From assembly GCA_964491375.1 (NCBI GenBank), contig CAZBGL010000121.1:1-10299 (forward strand): a DNA stretch of 10,299 bases, read 5' to 3'. The translations under genes were made by a program, and so were the position numbers. Below are positions 7,044 to 10,299 of this stretch, piece by piece; the first letter of the stretch is position 1; the number at the start of each line of letters is the position of its first letter. The notes beneath the pieces were generated by a model. That model had not been told where the DNA came from and did not search any database. It was given only the letters and a program-made list of their open reading frames with translations. The DNA is from CAZBGL01 sp964491375. GTDB taxonomy: Bacteria; Desulfobacterota; Deferrisomatia; Deferrisomatales; Deferrisomataceae.

Positions 7044-7072
7044 TTGCAAGATCCGGCGTGTTCCCGTAGTCT
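7044..7072 (+). promoter_or_regulatory. Weak candidate promoter for nadE
   Basis: TTGCAA (7044-7049, 4/6) and TAGTCT (7067-7072, 3/6) are separated by 17 nt, 34 nt before the nadE ATG in the divergent intergenic region. The match is modest. I found no good promoter for the divergent protease gene in the same 98 bp. Confidence 0.3.
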
Positions 7073-7105
7073 GTGGATCCGCAATCCGGTCGGGAGGACT
7101 CGGAC

Positions 7106-8836
7106 ATGCGCCTGTTCTTGTGCCAGATGAACCCCACCGTGGGCGACATCCAGGGCAACGCGGAGAAGGTGCGCCAGGGTTTGCGCCGGGCGAAGCGGAT
7201 GGGCGCCCACATCGCGGTCTTCCCCGAATGCGCCCTCGTGGGATACCCGGCCGAGGATCTGCTGTTCAAGCCCTCGTTCGTCGAGGAGAATCTACGGGCC
7301 CTCGAAGACCTCCTGGAGGAGACCCGGGGCATCACCGCGGTGGTGGGATTCGTGCACCGCGAGGACGATTTGTACAACGCGGCGGCCGTGCTCCACAACG
7401 GCGAACTCCGGGCGGTGGTGAAGAAGAACATCCTGCCCAACTACGGGGTGTTCGACGAGAACCGGTACTTCCAGCACGGCGAGGACACGCAGGTGTTCCG
7501 CATGGACGGGTGCCTGTTCGGGGTCACCATCTGCGAGGACGTGTGGTACCCGGCCGGGCCGGCACGCACTCAGGCCTTGAACGGCGGAGCCCAGGTCCTG
7601 ATCAACATATCGGCCTCCCCGTACCACGCCGGCAAGGTCCAGTACCGGGAGACCATGCTCTCGACCCGGGCCTCGGACAATGCGGCCGTTCTGGCCTTCT
7701 GCAACATGGTGGGGGGACAGGACGAGCTGGTGTTCGACGGCAACTCCCTGGTGTTCTCCCCCCGGGGCGAACTCCTGGCGCGGGGCCTTCCGTTCGAGGA
7801 AGACGACGTGATCGTGGACGTGGACCCCGCCGAGGTGCTCCACCAGCGCCTCAGGGATCCCCGCCGCCGGGTGGCGCTCCACAGGGAATGCCCGGGGACC
7901 CCGCTGACGGGCGTGGAGGAACTGCCGTCCCTTCCGGCTGCCCCCGCCCCTTCCCTCCCCCGCCGCACCGTGGAACCGCCCGCCGAGCCCGAAGAGGAGA
8001 TCTACCGGGCGCTCGTGCTGGGCTGCCGGGACTACGCCCGGAAGAACGGGTTCGAGAAGGTGGTGCTCGGCCTGAGCGGCGGCGTCGACTCGGCGCTCAC
8101 GGCCTCCATTGCGGTGGACGCCCTCGGGCCCGACCGGGTCGTGGGGATCACCATGCCCTCCCGGTTCTCCAGCCGCGGAAGCGTGGAGGACAGCCGGGAA
8201 CTGGCCCGGAACCTGGGAATCGAGTTCCGGGAGATTCCCATCGGGGCGGTGTTCGATGCGTTCCTCCAAACCCTGGAGCCCTCGTTCCGGGGCACGGAGC
8301 CCGGCGTGGCCGAAGAGAACATCCAGGCCCGCATCCGGGGTACCCTCCTGATGGCGCTGTCCAACAAGTTCGGCTGGCTCGTGCTGAGCACCGGCAACAA
8401 GAGCGAAACCTCGGTGGGGTACTGCACCCTCTACGGCGACATGGCCGGCGGGTTCGCCGTGCTCAAGGACGTGCCCAAAACCCTCGTGTACCGTCTGGCC
8501 CGCTGGCGGAACCAGGAGGCCCGGCGGCCCTGGATCCCCGAGGCGATCCTGGCCAAGGAGCCCAGCGCCGAGCTGCGGCCCGGCCAGAAGGACACGGACA
8601 GCCTGCCACCGTACGAGGTGCTGGACCCCATCATCCAGGGTTACGTGGAGGAGGACCGGCCCGTGGAGGGGCTGGAGGCCGAGTACGGGGCCGAGGTGGT
8701 GCGGCGGGTCGTGGGCATGGTGGACCGCAACGAGTACAAGAGGAGGCAAGCCCCGCCCGGGGTGAAGATCACGCCCCGGGCGTTCGGCAAGGACCGGAGG
8801 TTTCCGATCACGAACGGGTACCGGCCCAAGTTCTGA
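7106..8836 (+). CDS. nadE: Glutamine-dependent NAD+ synthetase
   Basis: This cytoplasmic enzyme catalyses the last step of NAD+ synthesis: deamido-NAD+ + ATP + glutamine to NAD+, AMP, PPi and glutamate. The 576-residue protein has two domains. The N-terminal nitrilase-type glutaminase (about 1-260) has the triad E41 (FPECALVGYP), K107 (KKNILPNYGVFDE) and C143 (TICEDVW). The C-terminal adenylating synthetase (about 295-576) has the PP-loop SGGVDSA at 324-330, STGNKSE, and GDMAGGFAVLKDVPKT. The ATG at 7106 is chosen because GGGAGGA (7092-7098) lies 7 nt upstream and the protein begins at the expected first strand (MRLFLCQMNPTVGDI); a GTG at 7073 is in frame but has no SD. It is followed after 23 bp by a DUF2062 gene, probably in one operon. 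The glutaminase domain means the enzyme can use glutamine, not only free ammonia. Confidence 0.97.
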   Translation: MRLFLCQMNPTVGDIQGNAEKVRQGLRRAKRMGAHIAVFPECALVGYPAEDLLFKPSFVEENLRALEDLLEETRGITAVVGFVHREDDLYNAAAVLHNGELRAVVKKNILPNYGVFDENRYFQHGEDTQVFRMDGCLFGVTICEDVWYPAGPARTQALNGGAQVLINISASPYHAGKVQYRETMLSTRASDNAAVLAFCNMVGGQDELVFDGNSLVFSPRGELLARGLPFEEDDVIVDVDPAEVLHQRLRDPRRRVALHRECPGTPLTGVEELPSLPAAPAPSLPRRTVEPPAEPEEEIYRALVLGCRDYARKNGFEKVVLGLSGGVDSALTASIAVDALGPDRVVGITMPSRFSSRGSVEDSRELARNLGIEFREIPIGAVFDAFLQTLEPSFRGTEPGVAEENIQARIRGTLLMALSNKFGWLVLSTGNKSETSVGYCTLYGDMAGGFAVLKDVPKTLVYRLARWRNQEARRPWIPEAILAKEPSAELRPGQKDTDSLPPYEVLDPIIQGYVEEDRPVEGLEAEYGAEVVRRVVGMVDRNEYKRRQAPPGVKITPRAFGKDRRFPITNGYRPKF

Positions 8837-8859
8837 GGGCGGTGCGGGGACGTGTGTGG

Positions 8860-9420
8860 ATGCGGCTGAATCCCCGTAAGACGCTGCGCTACCTCTACTA
8901 CCGGTGCGTGCGCCTCCACGGAAGGCCGCGGGAGGTGGCCATGGGCATGGCCATCGGGTTGGCCGTGGGCATGACGCCCACCATGGGGTTCCAGATGGCC
9001 ATCGCCGTGGCCCTGGCGGCCCTCCTGGGACAGAGCAAGATCGCGGCCGGGCTGGGCGTGTGGATCACCAACCCGGTCACGGCCCCGGTCGTCTACTCCG
9101 TCACCTACTCCGTGGGCGCCCTGCTGCTCCACGTGCCCTTGCGCCCGCCCGAGGGCTTTTGGATGACGGTGACGAACCTCCACGGACTCACGTTCGGCAT
9201 CTTCGGACCCCTTTGGGTGGGGGGCCTGGTGCTGGCCGTTCCCGTGGCCGCGGCCGGGTACTGGATCACGTACGAAGCGGTGATCGCCTACCGGCTGAAA
9301 ATCAAGCACCGGCGCGCCAACCGCAAGCACCAGTGGAGGTGGAGTCCCCAGCACGGATGGCACAGGGTGCGGGTGCGCAACCCCGACAGCACCGAGCGGG
9401 GGCAGGCGGGCTCGGCGTGA
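8860..9420 (+). CDS. DUF2062 domain-containing inner-membrane protein
   Basis: Function is unknown. The 186-residue product shows the DUF2062 layout: a short basic N-terminus (LNPRKTLRYLYYR), then GMAIGLAVGMTPTMGFQMAIAV with the family-typical small-residue and proline pattern, then the polar WITNPVTAPVVY motif. Likely membrane segments are about 28-56, 61-90 and 112-136; the tail from 145 on is strongly basic and should be cytoplasmic. The start is uncertain: the ATG at 8860 has GGGGA 9 nt upstream, but in-frame GTGs at 8842 and 8854 would add only 6 or 2 residues. The gene begins 23 bp after the nadE stop and is probably co-transcribed with it. I see no known functional link between them. 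Confidence 0.88.
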   Translation: MRLNPRKTLRYLYYRCVRLHGRPREVAMGMAIGLAVGMTPTMGFQMAIAVALAALLGQSKIAAGLGVWITNPVTAPVVYSVTYSVGALLLHVPLRPPEGFWMTVTNLHGLTFGIFGPLWVGGLVLAVPVAAAGYWITYEAVIAYRLKIKHRRANRKHQWRWSPQHGWHRVRVRNPDSTERGQAGSA

Positions 9421-9446
9421 CCGCGGGGGCGGCCTTTCACCCGCGG
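9421..9446 (+). terminator. Possible hairpin terminator after the DUF2062 gene
   Basis: CCGCGGG (9421-9427) and CCCGCGG (9440-9446) form a perfect 7-bp stem with a 12-nt loop, directly after the stop codon, followed by GTTTCC. The T-tract is only three bases, so termination efficiency is doubtful. Confidence 0.4.
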
Positions 9447-9735
9447 GTTTCCGTGAGACGGGCGCGGCCGTCCATGGGGCGTGGGGACGAACGGGGCCGA
9501 TCGCGCGCCCGCAGGGGGCGGGAACCGGGGGTGCGCACGGCCCAACGGGCCGGCGCGTTCCGGGGACCGGTCGTCCGAAGTCGGGCACGGGGGGCGTTCC
9601 CAGAAGTGCGGCCCGGCCCCGGGCCCGGCAGGCGACAGCCGTGTCAGCGGGTGTCCGTGAGCCGTCGGCCGCCGCACCAGGGGCCGGGGTCGTGAGGGCG
9701 TTCGAGGCTTCCAAGGGTATCGGGGAGGAACGGCC
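9447..9735. other. GC-extreme intergenic region with no recognised gene
   Basis: This is the longest non-coding stretch in the window. The open frames here translate to Arg/Pro/Gly-rich sequence without domain character or good SD-start pairs on either strand. I saw no tRNA cloverleaf, no RNase P or tmRNA core sequences and no riboswitch core I know. There is a short inverted repeat GCCCGG/CCGGGC around 9611-9630. The end supplies the SD of the endonuclease III gene. Confidence 0.5.
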
Positions 9736-10299
9736 GTGGACGATCGAGAGCGCGCTGAGGAGATCGACCGGATCCTTCGGCAACGCTACCCCGAGACCAC
9801 CGCGCTCCGGTTTTCGAGCCCCTTCACGCTGCTGGTGGCCGCCATCCTGGCGGCGCAGTGCACCGACGAGCGCGTGAACCAGGTCACGCGCACCCTCTTC
9901 CAGCGGTTTCCGGATCCAAGGGCGTTCGCCGAGGCAGACCCGAAAGAGCTGGAGGAAGCCGTGCGGCCCACCGGCTACTACCGCCAGAAGGCCCGCACCC
10001 TCCAGGCCTGCTGCCGTGCGCTCGTGGAACGGTTCGGGGGGGAACTGCCCCGAACCGTGGAGGAGATGACCACGCTGCCCGGGGTGGGCCGGAAGACGGC
10101 GAACCTGGTGCTGGGCAACAGCATGGGCGTCCCGGGGGTGTTCGTGGACACCCATGTCAAGCGCATCGCCGGCCGCCTGGGGCTCACGGAGCACACCGAC
10201 CCGGACCGGATCGAGGAGGACCTCGAGGCCCTGGTCCCCCCGGAACGCCAGGTCGCCTTCTCCAACCTCCTGACCCACCTGGCGTTCCGGGGGGACCAG
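9736..10299 (+). CDS. nth: Endonuclease III (DNA glycosylase/AP lyase), 3' partial
   Basis: This base-excision-repair enzyme removes oxidised pyrimidines and nicks the abasic site by beta-elimination. 188 codons are visible and open to the window end. The helix-hairpin-helix LPGVGRKTANLVL (114-126) carries catalytic K120, and D138 lies in FVDTHVKR; both fall on the same numbers as in E. coli Nth. Upstream are the family motifs FTLLVAAILAAQCTD (30-44) and GYYRQKA (80-86). The window stops around where the four-cysteine [4Fe-4S] segment is expected, so its presence cannot be checked. The GTG at 9736 is the start because GGGGAGGAA (9722-9730) lies 5 nt upstream and the length to K120 matches the family. 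No clear promoter was found in the GC-rich gap upstream. Confidence 0.96.
   Translation, partial: MDDRERAEEIDRILRQRYPETTALRFSSPFTLLVAAILAAQCTDERVNQVTRTLFQRFPDPRAFAEADPKELEEAVRPTGYYRQKARTLQACCRALVERFGGELPRTVEEMTTLPGVGRKTANLVLGNSMGVPGVFVDTHVKRIAGRLGLTEHTDPDRIEEDLEALVPPERQVAFSNLLTHLAFRGDQ

Noticed and set aside
2948..7130. Long plus-strand frames (724 and 744 codons) opposite the minus-strand genes
   Set aside because: They are shadows of the transpeptidase, DUF6125-like, hsp20 and protease genes: no domain character, low-complexity Pro/Arg/His-rich composition, no SD.
8641..10278. Long minus-strand open frame of 545 codons opposite nadE, DUF2062 and nth
   Set aside because: It overlaps three well-supported genes, translates to His/Arg/Pro/Gly-rich sequence with no domain, and is the usual product of high GC in the antisense frame.

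Overview
The window is a compact stretch of very GC-rich bacterial chromosome (about two thirds or more G+C by eye), with strong Shine-Dalgarno (SD) sequences, frequent GTG/TTG starts and long GC-driven shadow frames. The proteins are Gram-negative in style: two periplasmic Do-type HtrA proteases, a periplasmic L,D-transpeptidase and exported small proteins. A DUF6125-type cysteine-rich protein and an Isf-like flavoprotein suggest an anaerobic or deltaproteobacterial (Desulfobacterota-like, perhaps Deferrisoma-like) host. That placement is inference from family distribution, not a search result.

Layout. 1-461 (+): 3' part of an iron-sulfur flavoprotein / FMN-reductase-like gene. 601-2001 (+): a Do/DegP-type protease behind its own sigma70-like promoter, followed by a very stable GC hairpin. 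2127-2459 and 2470-2913 (+): two small exported proteins, probably beta-barrel/OB-like, whose translation is probably coupled. 4243-2954 (-): LysM + YkuD L,D-transpeptidase with a BsuPI-like tail. It overlaps by 4 bases the DUF6125-like gene 4791-4240 (-). Both are expressed from a promoter with a perfect TATAAT near 4932-4960 and a structured leader of about 130 nt. 5534-5058 (-): Hsp20, with its own TTGACA promoter overlapping a Fur-box-like AT-rich site, and a textbook intrinsic terminator at 4998-5026. 7007-5643 (-): a second Do-type protease. 7106-8836 (+), divergent from it: glutamine-dependent NAD+ synthetase, followed by a DUF2062 membrane protein (8860-9420). 9421-9735: a GC-extreme gap of 315 bp with no convincing gene. 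9736-end (+): endonuclease III, cut by the window edge just before its expected Fe-S cluster.

Functionally, the centre of the window is envelope and protein quality control: two periplasmic proteases, a small heat-shock chaperone and a peptidoglycan cross-linking enzyme. It is flanked by housekeeping genes for NAD+ synthesis and base-excision repair. I found no mobile element, CRISPR array, tRNA or rRNA, phage gene or defence system, and no convincing new multi-gene system. The points worth following are small ones: the Fur-like box in front of hsp20, the structured leader of the DUF6125/L,D-transpeptidase operon, the unusual tail on the transpeptidase, and the pair of small exported proteins.
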